Assembly: GCA_036583965.1 (NCBI GenBank)
Contig: JAZBQD010000014.1
Span: 69,239,835-69,303,834 of the forward strand
Source: Prunella strophiata
Lineage: Eukaryota > Chordata > Aves > Passeriformes > Prunellidae
DNA length: 64,000 nucleotides
Direction of reading: 5' to 3'
Shown: positions 1 to 12,059 of the stretch, one piece after another
Position numbering within the stretch: position 1 is the stretch's first letter
How the letters are laid out: each line of letters opens with the position of its first letter
The notes under the pieces: model-generated
Told to the model about the DNA's origin: nothing
The model's database searches: none
The model's input: only the letters and a program-made list of their open reading frames with translations
Translations under genes and position numbers: made by a program

Positions 1-1051
1 CTCAGCCAGGAGAAGGAAGCAATTTTACAAGTTAGGCAACTGATAAAAGGATTTTTCTGTTTGCCACGGGTTCTGCATCAGTCCAGGTGAACAGGCAGAG
101 CTTTCCCTGTTGGGAATCTGCATCAGTCCTGTGCTCTGAAAGTCTCTGCAGCCAAATCTCCACAGTGTAACCAAGCCACTTCTCCAGGTGGGCAATGCAC
201 ACCAGACCTAAACCTCCCTGCCAGTGCTCTCCCTGGAAATTCTCTTTTTTAGCCCTGACCACCTTTCCTAGCAGGAGTGGAACGTGGCAGTTCAGGTCAG
301 AAAGTTTTGCAGAGTGGAGGGGAAAGAGCTGCAACCTTTCATAAAGCTCACAGTCCTGATCCTGAACCCAAACAGCCTGACCTGGAGCTGCAGCAGCAAT
401 TTCATCAGGAGCAAGGTGTTATAAAATAGCTCAAAGCAGAAAATGGGAATACAAAGAGAGAAATACACCCAGGCAGATCATAAAGCATCAAGGCAAAATG
501 AGGGTCATATAAAACCTTGAGTCACACAGGAACAAACTTGAACGCTGGTGCTCATTGCCTAAATGAGAAAAACATACAAGAAAGCAAGAAATAAAAGAAT
601 GGTTCCAGTAATTGAAATTTCAGGAGAGCACAAAGAAGCAGGCTGTGATTTACCATAGGTAAACATCCTCTGTGATACAAATCACCCCTGTGGCAAACAT
701 CTTGTAAACTTTATGGGCAGAAGCTCAGCAGTGAGAATATACGGCCGTGGGAGAGGGAGAAATCTCAACATTTGTTTTTCTCCCAACCCTAAGCACAGTT
801 TATAGGATGGATGGGGTGGAGATGGCCTCTGGATTGCACTTCCCTGGAGTGCTGAGCAGCAGAGGGCAGGTGAGTGACAGTTCTGGGTGTCAGTGGGTGA
901 GTGGGATGCTCAGGAGGGGAGGATTTTCTGTCCCCTTGTAGTACCTGGCACAGCTTTTGTCAGCCTTGGTGCTGATTTTTGTGGCTGTTGGGTGTGTGCC
1001 AGGTAAGAGCTAGAGGAGAAAGGAAAACTGAGTCCCTTTCCATGGAACAGA
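1..1051. other. Unique non-coding sequence
   Basis: I see no exon, RNA gene or recognisable repeat here. The composition is ordinary AT-leaning avian non-coding DNA with few CpGs. Open frames of up to 100 codons exist on both strands but have no family resemblance and no splice-site context. Confidence 0.5.
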
Positions 1052-1150
1052 ACCATGGAATGTTTTGGTTTGGAAGGGATCTTAAAGATCAGCTCGTTCT
1101 GAGCCCTCTGCCATGGGCAGGGACATTCTGATGTCCCAGCCTTGAACATT
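1052..1150 (-). mobile_element. CR1 LINE 3'-end fragment
   Basis: Read on the minus strand this is the terminal part of a CR1 retrotransposon. It has the 'ggaagggatcttaaagatc' block (reverse of the CR1 AAGGTCCCTTCC motif) followed by 'ctgccatgggcagggac'. CR1 is the dominant avian LINE and is usually 5'-truncated; only about 100 bp remain here, with several substitutions, so it is a dead old copy. Confidence 0.85.
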
Positions 1151-3202
1151 TAATGCTTAACTCACTTTTCTAGTGAGCCTGAACTGGTGGCCTCAGAAAA
1201 GAAACTTCAAGGGAAGGTGCTCCAGGCAAACTTGACCCTGAGCTTTGCAGCTCTCTGCACACAGAATGCAATGAATCCTCCTCTTTTGCAAGGCCACCTC
1301 CACACAGGGCGTGGAGAAATTCAGTTTTTTTCCCAGAAACTGCCAGTCACTCCTCTTTTGCTGTGGCAAAGGGGTGCACCTGGAAAAACCCAGCTAGACA
1401 AGGAATTTCACCACAGGCTTTCAGCATTCAGGTGTTTTGGTCCCATCCATTTCTAAAGACATTTTCTTGATATGATTTTTACAAATTTAGAAAAGTGAAT
1501 TTTCAGGAGAGCTAGAATGGTGAGGTGAACTTCTCTGAGTGAACTTTCTTCCTGTGCCATAAAAGATGTTGTACAGAAGGTGCTGTGTGCTTGTGAGAGC
1601 TGGGTCTGGGATGGGAGCCCTCAGGGATGTTCAGGTGCCAGGTGTGCAAGGCCAAGGGCATTGGTGAGAATTCCTAGAGATGGGAGCTGAAAGGACCAGG
1701 AGGGTTGTGTGTGGCTGGGGAAAAGCTTTCCTTGCAGTTTCTGCTGGGATGAAGGCTGCCTGGAGAACAGGGTGCTGACCAGAGCCAAGAGTTTGAAAAA
1801 TCAAAGGAAAAGATCAAAATTGAGAGTTTGCAGTAGACAAATCTGGAAGTGAATCTTGCTGTTCCCTTTTCACAGGTGGTGAATGAAGAGGTGAAACACT
1901 TTTTGTTCTTCCTCCCAGTCCTCATCCTCTTGGTTTGTTTTCCTTCAGGTTGCTGCTGCTTTTGTGAAATACCCACCAGTCCTGAAAGGAAAGATGACAT
2001 TTTTTCAAAAAGGCTTTCTGGGGAATGAGCTACAAGCTTGAGACAGCAGTCCTGGCTCTGGGGAGGCCCCACTGCCACTCCTGCTTCCTCTCTCCCACAG
2101 GTGTTTGAGACCTGTCTTTGGCCTGGACAAGGTTCAGACAGTTTTCAAGGGCCAGGAGTGCCACAAGTTTTAATCATTTTTTGGGCTTGGTCCCAGGACT
2201 CACATAATTTCCCAGAGAATTCCCACTCTTGTTCACCATCTTGTTTTCCTATTTGTTTTCTTCAAGAGGTGCACAACACCAAGCTTAGGAATGGCTCAAA
2301 TTCTGCTCAATGAATTTTCAGCAGCTGTGCACCTGAATTTTCAGCAGCTGTGCACCTCTCTCACATTTCCTCACAGCAGAGAAAAGCTTTTGCCTCTTCC
2401 TTCTCCTCTGTCCAGCAAGGTCGTGCAGAGACACTGCAGATTTCCCCCTCTGCAGATTTCCCACATCACCAGCTCTTTATCCTCTGCTCTGAGAGGACAG
2501 ATGATTTGATCAGGAAAGCTATTTTCCTGCAATGTAGATTATAATGGAAATCTGGAGAACAGCCCTGACTCTGAGTCTCTGCAGCTTTATCCTTTTAAAA
2601 GCACAAGCCAATTAACCTCAGCCTGCAGGGAAAGAGCCCCTCTCTTAGAGGCTGGGGCTTGGAAAATGAGACATAGGGGATTTAAATTCACAAGGCTCTG
2701 AAACTCCAGCCCAAGCACAGAGCACTGCACAAACCTCCCCAGTGATGCCACACACGTGGACATGGGGCTCTACATGCTCCATGGACACACTGGGGTCTCT
2801 GAAGCTCCCCAAGATGTTGCTCCACTTCCCTCAGGCTGCTGTGGGACTTGAAGGGTCAGGGTTAAGGACTGGAATTCCTGGGGACAGGGATATAATTCAT
2901 ATGGAGGTGGTTTGTGAAGGATGGTGTCAAGAGCTCTCTCACCTGGAGGTGTTCATGGAGGATAAAAAACAGCCCAAGGCTCAGGCTCAATAAAGAAATC
3001 ACAGGAATGGTGTTCTCACCATGGGAAATGAAAGGCACAAAGACTAATTAGCCCCTAAGGGTTACACCACGAGGAAAGGACTCAGCTCATCTTGAAGCAG
3101 AAAAGATGCTGGCTCCTGGAAACATCTGTTTTCCCCCCATTTCAGGAGCTGGGATTGGCACCTGAATGCTGGGTGAGCCAAACCTGAGTGCCACTGATGC
3201 TT
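1151..3202. other. Unique non-coding sequence
   Basis: No gene is supported. Two tiny local duplications are visible: a 23-bp block repeated head to tail at 2311-2356, and a 13-bp 'ctgcagatttccc' pair near 2440-2465. Otherwise I see no repeat family. Confidence 0.5.
2311..2356. repeat. Two-copy 23-bp tandem duplication
   Basis: The 23-bp block beginning 'tgaattttcagcag' and ending 'gtgcacc' occurs twice in perfect head-to-tail order. The copies are identical, so this is a recent or conserved slippage or duplication event. Confidence 0.9.
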
Positions 3203-3725
3203 CACAGGATCACTGGCTGGGAAAACTCTCTAAGATCTCTGACTCCAGCCACTGAACAGCACTGCCAAGGCCACCACTAAACCAGGTCCCCAGGGGCCAC
3301 ATCCAGGTTTTAGGAACCCTTCCAGGGCTGGTGCTTTCACCACACTAAACCATGTCCCCAGGGGTCACATCCACATTTTTGGAACCCTTTCAGGGCTGGT
3401 GGTTTCACCACCACTAAACCAGGTCCCCAGGGGCCACATCCAGGTTTTCAGAACCCTTCCAGGGCTGGTGCTTTCACCACCACTAAACCAGGTCCCCAGG
3501 GGTCACATCCACAGGTTTTCAGAACCCTTCCAGGGTTGGTGGTTTCACCACTTCCCTGGGCAGCCTGTTCCAATGCCTGACCACCCTTTCAGTGAAGAAT
3601 TTTCCCTAAAATCCAGTCTCAACCTCACCTGGTGCAACTTGAGGCTGTTTCCTCTGATCCTTTTGCAGGTTACCTGGGAGAAGAGACTGAACCCACCTGT
3701 CTACAGCCTCCTGTCAAGTCCTTTT
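3203..3725 (-). mobile_element. CR1 LINE fragment with internal tandem expansion
   Basis: On the minus strand this is a CR1 3' region. From the 3' side it shows the 'cacaggatcact' start, 'agcactgccaaggccacc', 'actaaaccaggtcccc', 'cctgggcagcctgttccaa', 'tgcctgaccaccctttcag' and 'cacctggtgcaacttgagg', in the order expected of the avian CR1 consensus. The segment normally present once ('ctaaacc...ttcacc') is present four times at 3272-3550, lengthening the element by about 205 bp. No intact reverse transcriptase frame remains. Confidence 0.85.
3272..3550. repeat. Four-copy ~69-bp tandem repeat inside CR1
   Basis: Units start near 3272, 3340, 3409 and 3477. Each runs 'ccaccactaaaccaggtccc', then 'ccacatcca', then 'gaacccttccagggctggtg'. 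The copies differ by scattered substitutions (for example 'caggtccc' against 'catgtccc'), so the expansion has had time to diverge. The period is close to 69 bp. Confidence 0.9.
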
Positions 3726-4317
3726 TTTCATGAAAGAAAATGAATGACAGAGACAGGGAATTTTCCACCTCTCTGCTGGTCTTCCACATCCAAATGTTCT
3801 CTGCTTATCCCACAAAGCTCCTCTGCCATCTGATGTGCTACCCTGGCACCAACTGTTTCCTGGGGAAAGGCAGGCACACACAAAACACCCTCTCACCAGA
3901 CACCTCTCCCCAAATCATGCTAAATACCTGCCTTTGTGCTCCTTCCATGACAACAGCTCCTGTTTGAGACGTTCACATCTCCAGACATTTGACAAGCAGC
4001 TGAGTAAATGTCAACACCCTTCCAGAGGAAGTGTGGGATTTCAGGGAATTTAGCACTGACTGGGAAATTGCAGTCGGGTCTGGGGTGAGACTTTTCTGGT
4101 TCCTGCAGCTGAACCCATGCCAGCATTTGAGGCCAGGCAGCAGGCAATGCTGTACCCATGGGGGTGAGGGATGGACAGAGAAATGTCCCTGCTCCCTTTA
4201 AGTCACAGCCTGTGAGGGTTTTTTACAATGGGGGAAACAATTTGGGGTTAGAGCACTATTCTTGAACACTGGGGAAATACAGGAAATACTCCCTGAATAG
4301 CCTTGGATGTGCTTCTA
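3726..4317. other. Unique non-coding sequence
   Basis: No gene or repeat recognised between the two CR1 fragments. Confidence 0.45.
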
Positions 4318-4402
4318 GTGGGTGGCACCCCTGCCCACTGTGGAACCAGGTGATGTTTAAGGTCCTTTCTGACCCAAGCCATTCTATAATTCTATGATCT
4401 AG
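4318..4402 (+). mobile_element. CR1 LINE 3' terminus
   Basis: Plus-strand CR1 end: 'cccctgcccactgtggaacc', then 'gatgtttaaggtcctttctg', then the terminal 'attctataattctatgat'. CR1 ends in short octamer repeats of the ATTCTATG type rather than poly(A), and that is what is seen. Only about 85 bp are recognisable. Confidence 0.85.
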
Positions 4403-5542
4403 TGGCTGTTGGTCTTTGATCCTCAGCCAAAAAATTCCTTGCCAAGGTTTCCTGGGCCTGTTCTCCTCAGGAACACATTGTCCTGGCACTAAGATAAGTC
4501 CCCCAAAGAGAGCACCAAGGAATTGCTTCAGCACAGCCTCAGTGGAAACAAATCCTCCCTGCTGATTGCAGCATTTCCCAAAACCCAGTATTTCCCATTG
4601 GCTCCAATTACTTTGCCAGGCCTTTTCCTGTGAGTTCCCACAGCTTCCAGGCCCACAGTGCTGTGCTCACTTCCCTGTGTGGGATATATGGGCTGGGGTT
4701 TGTTTTCCCAAAGCTTTTTTTGGAAATAAGCACTGCAGGCATCTTCCTCCTTCTTCATCCCTTTGTAGGGAGGAAAAAAAAATATATATTATGGAACAAT
4801 CCAACTTGCCTGGGAATAGATCCATGGAAAGGATGAGATGAACAGCTCCTGGACAATGCCTATTTCTCTCCTTCAACAGCTCCTGCAGGGAAACCACTCT
4901 GGGAAATGTCACCTGTGGAATTGCTTCAGGAAAGATGTCCATGATCACAGGGTGTTGGACAAGGTTCACTGAGTCACAGAGCTCTGTTTCTGCTTATCAG
5001 AGAGATTTAGGATGAGGTGGACTTGAATGATGATTTCTCCATGCAAATTTCAGGGGTTGTGATCAGGGAGAACAGACTAGGAGAATCCCTTCCCTCTTGG
5101 CCTGTTGCATTCTCCATTGAGAGCCATTATTAATTTTAATTCAGAGCACAGCAGGCTGGTGGAACCCACTGCTGCAGGACATTAGAGTTTGCTGTGCCTT
5201 TAAATGGTGGCTGCACTGAAGGTTTGTGTTTTTAAGCAATAACTCCAAGCCAGTGGGTTGAGAGCTTGCAGAAGCTCATTTAGGCAAGATTAACATTGGA
5301 AAACATTTTCTGACAACACAGATAGGAGCAGAATGTCCATGGGGGATGTGGGATGTCCCTCCCTGCAAAAAAAACACAATAAAGAGGTGACAGCACAGTT
5401 TTGGATGCCCCTCAACCTGCCAGGAGCAGGGGGGAGGCTTAAGTGGTTCCTCAGGACTCTTCTCTGTTATAATTTCTGGTGGAGTGAAAGTCAGTTTTTA
5501 ACATCTTTAATTAAAGAAAAAAAAGACATTGGATGGCATTGT
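4403..5542. other. Unique non-coding sequence
   Basis: No gene supported. A short A-rich/TA stretch lies at 4776-4791 ('aaaaaaaaatatatatt'). Confidence 0.45.
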
Positions 5543-5615
5543 TGAATAGCACAGGTTGAAAGGGACCTCTAGAGGTGTCTGGTTCAACCTCCAGCTCAAA
5601 GCTGGGCCACACCTC
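5543..5615 (-). mobile_element. CR1 LINE 3'-end scrap
   Basis: Minus-strand CR1 remnant: 'cacaggttgaaagggacctc', then 'ggttcaacctccagctcaaa'. This resembles an older CR1 subfamily than the ones around 33-40 kb. Short and degraded. Confidence 0.6.
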
Positions 5616-6935
5616 TTCCACATGAGTGGCAAAAGATTTCTCATGTAGAGTTTGCATCACCTGTGTGAGCCCCAGTGCTGGTGCTTGGCCAAATTGTGCA
5701 GATTTTGTCCTTATTTCCAGCTGAAACTGGAAATTTCAGCCAGGGGCTGCCAGCTCTGGCCATTTCACTCTCTGGGCACAGCCCAGCCCTGCCTTTTCTG
5801 TCACCTGCTGGAGCTGGTGCCTCCAAAGAAAACAGCTCCCCTTGCAAGCTGCCAGCCTTGCCCAGGCCCAGCACACCCAGGATCCTGGTGTTCCCTTCAC
5901 AAGTCACACCCCCAGCTCACTGATGATTATTTCTCCTGCCATCCCAGGGACAAAGGGGGTCCCAAAATGCAGATCCTCCAGTGCCATGTTTACAGCAGCC
6001 TCCATCCCTCCCTGCCTCCAGTTGCTAAGCGATATCTCTGCTCTCCAAAGTCACTGACACAGACCCTTGGCTGCTGCATTTCACCATTCAATTTGCAATT
6101 TAAATTCCCTGACAGGCAGAGGCAACCAAGCTGTTCACTTAAGATTGCAAGAAGTTATATTGAAATCCAGGAAATCGCCAGTGCCTCGAGCTCTTCATAA
6201 ATTTCACTTTGATAATAATAAAGACAGGGGTTGGAAGAGGGGAGGAGAGAGATAGGTGCTCGTGTGTGGGACAAAGGATGGAGCAGAGACACTGGGGTGC
6301 AATCACAGGGGTGGAGTTTCCCCTTTTTTTGTGTTGGTTGTTCCATGTTCTGACCTCTAAGACCTCGTGCTTCTGCTTGGGCTGGTTAAATACCTTTCAG
6401 TGAAGTTAAAACACTCACTTTTATCTATTTTTCAGTACTTCTTTTCTTTATTAGCATTTCCTAGAGATGGAGATAAGTTCCCTTTGCACACCTTTTCCTT
6501 TCCTAAAACACCCACAGAGGGATTGTGGCATGAAGGACAACAGAGAAGTGTCCCTCATCCCAGGCAGGAGGGTCAGGTCCTGGATATCCACTGCCTGTGG
6601 CCCTCCTGGCTGTCCCCAGCTGCTCCCAGGGATGTCCAGACCTGAATTTTGGCCACCCACAGAGGATGTTGTGTTTTGGTTTTGGTCACCTGTGTCCTCC
6701 CTGCACATGTGGGATTTGTGCTGTGTGAGGAGGAGAGTGGCATTGCTAAATCAGACAGAGGCAGGCAGGAATTATTTGGGATGGGCAGCTCTGGAGAGCC
6801 ATGGGGAAAGGATCAGGAGCTTCAGTGCTGGGGGAATGGAAGCTGCCCTGGGCAGGAGTGGGGTCCTGACACTGGGAGAACTCCAGTCCTGACACTCCAG
6901 GGACCCTCTGGAGCCAGCTCTCTCCTTTGACTCTC
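5616..6935. other. Unique non-coding sequence
   Basis: No exon supported. One frame of about 180 codons at 5652-6200 on the plus strand is rich in Cys, Ser and Pro and has no recognisable domain; I treat it as chance. Confidence 0.45.
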
Positions 6936-7131
6936 TAAAATAAATACATGTCAAAATAAATAAAATAAAATAAAATAAAATAAAATAAAATAAAATAAAA
7001 TAAAATAAAATAAAATAAAATAAAATAAAATAATAAAATAAAATAAAATAAAATAAAATAAAATAAAATAAAATAAAATAAAATAAAATAAAATAAAATA
7101 AAATAAAATAAAATAAAATAAATAAAATAAA
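6936..7131. repeat. (TAAAA)n microsatellite
   Basis: About 190 bp of AAAAT pentamer, nearly pure from 6951, with single-base interruptions near 7033 and 7122. Read on the minus strand it creates a spurious frame of repeated FILFY residues. The tract directly abuts unique DNA on both sides. Confidence 0.97.
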
Positions 7132-8612
7132 TGTCTCTAAACAGACATTTCCCTGCGCTGAAACCCTCGGTGGGCTCGGAGCCGTGGGGTTTTCAGGCCA
7201 GCAGAGGGAACCCTCCACCGCAGCCATCCCAAATCTCACAGCTGCAGGGGATGGGGAGCAGCAGGGCTGGGGGCACTGGGGGCTTGCAGCTCCCAGAAAA
7301 GGGGCTGATCCTTCTCTTTCTGTCCGGGATGAAAGTGCCAGATTGAAGGAATCCCACTTTTTAAACGGGAGCAGCTCCACAGAGCCCTTAAAATCCTTTG
7401 TGGATATGGACTCCTCTTGGGTGAGGCAGGGCAGGGATCAACCCCTGCCTCATCCACAGGACAATGCCACCCCCTGCCCAGCTGTGGGGCAGGGACCTTC
7501 CCTAAAAGCCATCAGCAGCAGAAACCAGGCAGCCAAATCCCCTTCCTCAGTGTGAGCCTCTGGGTGAGGGGGTTTGGTGCAGGGATTCTCCCTGCAGGGA
7601 CAGGAATGTGACACAGGTGACATCTGGCATGACCACAGCAGAGGCTTTGCAAGAGGCTGGTGTGGCCACCACCTTTTCCTCCTTCTCTCTGTGCTCCTCC
7701 TGTGTCCTTTGTGTGACAAATGACAGAGTTTGGCCAGCCAGGAGGTCTCAGAATTTTCTCACTCAGATTTGTCCCCTTGGCAGAGGCCACCAAGTGCCCA
7801 CAGGGGAAGGAGACAGCTCTGAAAGAGCTTGGTGGAGCTTTTTTCCCCATTCCTAGCTGCAATGCTTTTCACCTCCAGCTTCTCAAAGTGCTCCAATCTG
7901 GGAATTTTCCCCACAGTCTCTGCTTAAATTCCCAGAGGATCTGCTCCCTGTGACAAAAAGGGACAGCCCTGGAGCTGCTGCTTTATACCCATGGACACTG
8001 TACCAGAGAGAATGTTTGTAATGCATTTTGGGAGACAACTTTCCTTTTATTTTTGCCTAGGACTGGGTGATATCAAGCTACAGACTGATTCTGAGGAGCA
8101 GCCAACAGCTCAGTCTCTTGAATCCTTGGTTTTAAGAGCTCCTTAAGTGGGCATCTCTGGATTTTTCCATCCTGAACACCCTGTGTCAACAAGTCTCTCC
8201 AGCACCCTCAGGGCTATGTTAAATACAAGGCAAGGTTAAACTGAGAACAGCAAGATGGTCAACAACCTTCCCCTCCAAGGGTGAAGTTTCCATTCTTAAC
8301 TGCAATGTTTGACTAGTAAAAGCTCCAAAAGGTAGAAAAAAAAAGGTGCTTGGTCAAAGGATATTAATTTCTGCTTTGTCTTCTTGCACTTTCTTGGGAT
8401 TAAAGCTGTTTTGCTTTCAAAAGCATGTCCAGAATGGAGGTTTGGTGTTGCAGGTAGCACAGTGGAATGCTGGACCAAGCTCTTCTCCCTCCTTCCCACA
8501 ACTCAGGGAATGTGGCTTGGTGGATTCCCACCTGCTCCTGCAGCACCCACATTTTTTCACTGTTCTGCCTTTATCTTTTGTGCTGCTCCTTCTTCACAGA
8601 CCAGAAATGCTG
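7132..8612. other. Unique non-coding sequence
   Basis: The segment just 3' of the pentamer array (7150-7330) is somewhat richer in CpG than its surroundings ('cctgcgctgaaaccctcgg', 'ctcggagccgtgg', 'ccaccgcagcc'), but no promoter or exon can be defended. Confidence 0.4.
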
Positions 8613-9248
8613 GATAACTGTCAGAACCCAGCACATCCCTCTGGCTGCCCTGGGTGGCTCCAGCCCCTGGCAGGGGGCTCAGAGACCTTGGCACAGAGCC
8701 CAAGACCCCTGTGCCTTTGATCTTGAGCCATGGAGAAAATTACCAACCTTATATGAAGAGTTGCAAGCCACACAAATTAAGTAGAATTATAATAAGTTTC
8801 TCACAGGGTGAAAATATAGAATTTTAGGGTTTTTTAGATAAAGGTTCGGGGGTCAAGATGGAGGAATTTGGGTGTGTTCTGTCCTTCTTTCTCCTTCTTC
8901 ACAGCCTCCATCTTCTGGGTGATGGTGGCACTTTTGGATTGGTTTAGAGTAGAGTTGGACTGTGTAACATGGGTGATAGGTATTGGAAAGTAACTGTAAA
9001 TAATGTACATGTGGTTTTTAGTATAAAAAGACAACACCACCCCAGAGGTGGGCAGTGTGCCTGGGACTGACCTGCTGAACAGACCTGGGCTGGTCAGGGA
9101 GAAAATTTGTTAGATAAGGAAAAATAAACAACCTTGAAAACTGCACAAGAAGACTCCTGACTCCTTCTTTGGTTCTTGGGCCAGAACACAGAGACTCTCA
9201 AACAGATTGGGGTCACCTTGAGCTCCTGAGAGAGCTCTGACAGATAAC
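8613..9248 (+). mobile_element. Solo LTR, family 1 copy A, with 6-bp target duplication
   Basis: The LTR itself is 8619-9242 (624 bp). It begins TGTCAG and ends CTGACA, a perfect terminal inverted repeat. The 6-bp sequence GATAAC flanks it at 8613-8618 and 9243-9248, an exact target-site duplication, which fits ERVK-like integration. Inside are a TATA-like 'agtataaaaagac' near 9020 and an AATAAA near 9122-9128, in the right order for U3-R-U5. No internal viral genes lie on either side, so it is a solo LTR left by LTR-LTR recombination. It shares about 600 bp with copies at 14692, 21226, 35479 and 41676. Confidence 0.93.
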
Positions 9249-11673
9249 TCCAGTCCCTGGATATGTTCAAGCTCTTCACAGGAAGGCAGCTCTGACCCCC
9301 TGTCCCTCCAGAGCCCTGCAGTCCTGAGCAGTGTGAAAGAAAAAAAAGCTTCTTTAGGAGCTCTTGAGCTCCCAGCACATCTTCCCCCTGTCCTGTGTGA
9401 CCCCATGGTGCCACCAGCCAGGTGATGCCCTGGGCACTGGGATGGCTCTAAAGAAGGGCAAGGAAAGGGAATGGTTTTCATTCTTCCCTTTCCAGTGGGG
9501 TTCAGTGGGAAGGGTGACAGCAGTGCCTGGTGGTTTCCAGCCAGGTCCAACCACCTGGGACCTTTCAGCCCTTTGTGCTTCAAGTCTGGGGTTACTTTTG
9601 CTCCTTTCCCATCCTTTTTGGGATTTGTCACTCCTGAGGTCACTGCCAAGTGCAGGAGACACAGAACAGAGCTGCCCAGCCCAGCCAGAGGTTGGGTTGT
9701 CTCCCAAAGCCAGGAACATCACCAGTTTCACATGGAGATTCCTCAGGAATATTCTGGGCAGATTTTGAGAGTTAATGGGATTTGGGTGGAATTCTGGGTC
9801 CTCAGTGCTGAGCACTGATGGAGGCTGGTGGCCAGGTCTGGTCACAGACAAGAGAAGTGACAAGTGCCCACCTAAGTCTTGGAAGGACAGGGACTGCTGG
9901 GGGACACAACCCACCCTCTGCCCCACATCTCCTCCCCATTATTCTCTCTCTCTGCTCTTGTTGTACATTTCTGGATAAATTTTGAGCCTGGATTAATTTA
10001 TTTTTCTCAAGTGCCTGAAGCAAACAGGATGCCACATCCCTTCAGCTTAGCCATGAGCAATCCCATTCAGATGCTCCCTCTTCCAAGCCATCAAAAATGC
10101 TATTTCAGATGCCCAGATCCCCAAGAGCTTGTTGCTCTCTTTTCAGATAGAGAAAACCTTGCCAAAATCAGATTTTTTTCCCAGTGTGTCTGGTATAGAC
10201 CAGCTGCTACGCTCCCCTCTCCTTAACCCCACCTCACCTGTGTGCAGGATGCAGCAGGCTGGATTTGAGGCAGCACCTGGGGAAGGGCTGGCCTGGCATC
10301 CTCCCCTGCCTTTGGGATCATCACACCACCCTTGTTGGGCTCATTGCTCTGTTGCTGCACAAACAAACAGGCCCCTGAGCTGCAGCGAATCGATTCTCCG
10401 TGCTGTAACTGAATTACAAGCCTGAAATGCTCCCTCTCTCTCCCCCTTTCATCTTCTCCCTTCTGTTCCTGACTCACAGAGAGGAGGAGTTTTCCTCCCA
10501 GAGAATGCAGGGATGGACAGAAGAGCTGGGCTGTGACCCATCACTGTCCTGAGGGACAGCTCCACTGTTGTCCTCTGGAAAGGAAATTCAACACGTGTTG
10601 ATGGGGAAAGGTCAGAAAAAGAGGCAGTGCAAGGACATGGATGTGGAAGGAGATCCTTCAGACTTCAGGAGGAAGTCACCAAACCCTTTTCTCAGTCCCT
10701 GAGAGCTGTTGCAACATCCCCAAGCTTCCATGCAGAAATATCTAAGAGGAAAAGGTGATTTAGGGGACGAGACTCAAGTTTTTCTACCTTGGAGATGGAG
10801 ATAAGGACCTGTTCTCCCAGAGGTTTCCTTTCTGCCTTGTGAATCTCAGAACCACGAGCACTGACCACGTGGAGTGACCAAAATGAACTTTACCCCTGGG
10901 ACAAAGGATGTGGGATGTGGGATCTGCACTTCTCTGGCACCACACACTGGCCATGATAACAGGATGCTCCTCTTCCTGATGATCTGTGCCCATGTCCAAG
11001 TTTTGGCAAGTTGATTAATTCCTGGAAATTGTCAGTGCTAGGTTGGCCTTGCTGATGATCCAAGGGGAAGATGTTTTTCCCTCTTGGTATTTGGAAAGGC
11101 ACCAGTCTCCAATTCAGGGAGTGAGAGAAATAAAGAAAATCTGATTGTCCTCCTGTGGAAAAATGTCTGGACTTCAGGGCAGGTTTGTCTTGTGCCTGGG
11201 GTCCCTGGGGGAGCACAGGAAACTGACAATCTGACTTTCAAAATCTGGTTTATGGCTCCCAGAGAGAAGGCAGGAAAACTCCTGAGTGCCCAGAGTGGGG
11301 GCAGAGGAGCTGTGACTGCAGCCTGGGCTCAGGGCTGCTCTGTGCCTCTTGTCTGCTCTGAGGCTGTCATCAAATCCCCTCTGTAATCAGCACAGAGAAA
11401 TCAGAGCTGCTTCAGGGTGATTCAAGTCCACTTATCTCAGACACCTCTCTCAGGAGGCCTGAAATTTCCCTATCTCCCTCCACAGTGTGGAGATGGGGGC
11501 CAGGCCAAGGCCTTGGGAAAGAAGCTGAACTTGCAGGCAGGAAGAGATACCAGGAATGCATCCAAGGAGCTCCACTCCAGGCTCCTGCAGGCTCCAGAGC
11601 AGGCTCAGGGCTTTTGGGACCCACTGATGTCCCAGCACACACTCAGGGGCAAGCCCAGCCTTTCAAGAGCAGG
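9249..11673. other. Unique non-coding sequence
   Basis: No exon, RNA gene or clear repeat recognised. Several open frames of 100-190 codons on the minus strand (9110-9926) partly read through the adjoining LTR and have no domain signature. Confidence 0.45.
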
Positions 11674-11981
11674 GACAATTGTTGCAAAGTCTATTGGAAC
11701 ATAAATTGTGCTAAATTAAGGAAGAAGAGGCTGAGAAACCAAATACCAAAACAGCAAGAACTGTGTAACTGAGGACTGTGAAACACCTGGACAGTAACCA
11801 ATCATATATTCAAGAAATGCAGGCAGAAAATGAGGCAACAAGACAAATGCACCAGTCAGGAAGTGTGTACTTAGCAGTTTGTAGAATCCATAAATATGTG
11901 TGTAATGTAAACAATAAATGGTTTCTGCTTGATCATATTGGTCAGTTGGTCAGGAGCCCTGGATTTCCTGCAATAGACAAT
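11674..11981 (+). mobile_element. Solo LTR, family 2, with 6-bp target duplication
   Basis: The LTR spans 11680-11975 (296 bp). It begins TGTTGC and ends GCAATA, which is the inverted repeat of the start apart from one C-to-T change in the terminal CA. GACAAT flanks it exactly at 11674-11679 and 11976-11981. A TATA-like 'ccataaatatgtg' near 11888 and an AATAAA at 11913-11918 sit in promoter and polyadenylation order. It is a solo LTR with no adjacent viral coding sequence. The short length and 6-bp duplication fit avian ERVK-type LTRs. Confidence 0.9.
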
Positions 11982-12059
11982 CCCCACTTTGCTGCCACTG
12001 TTCACCTCTGCCTGCTTCCAGAAGGTTCCACACACCCAGGGACCCTCAGCATCCACCAC

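Noticed and set aside
6772..7380. 202-codon frame with repeated FILFY residues
   Set aside because: It is the minus-strand translation of the (TAAAA)n array.
9110..9926. Minus-strand frames of 179 and 190 codons
   Set aside because: One begins inside the solo LTR and neither shows a viral or cellular domain. Codon content is typical of random GC-moderate avian DNA.
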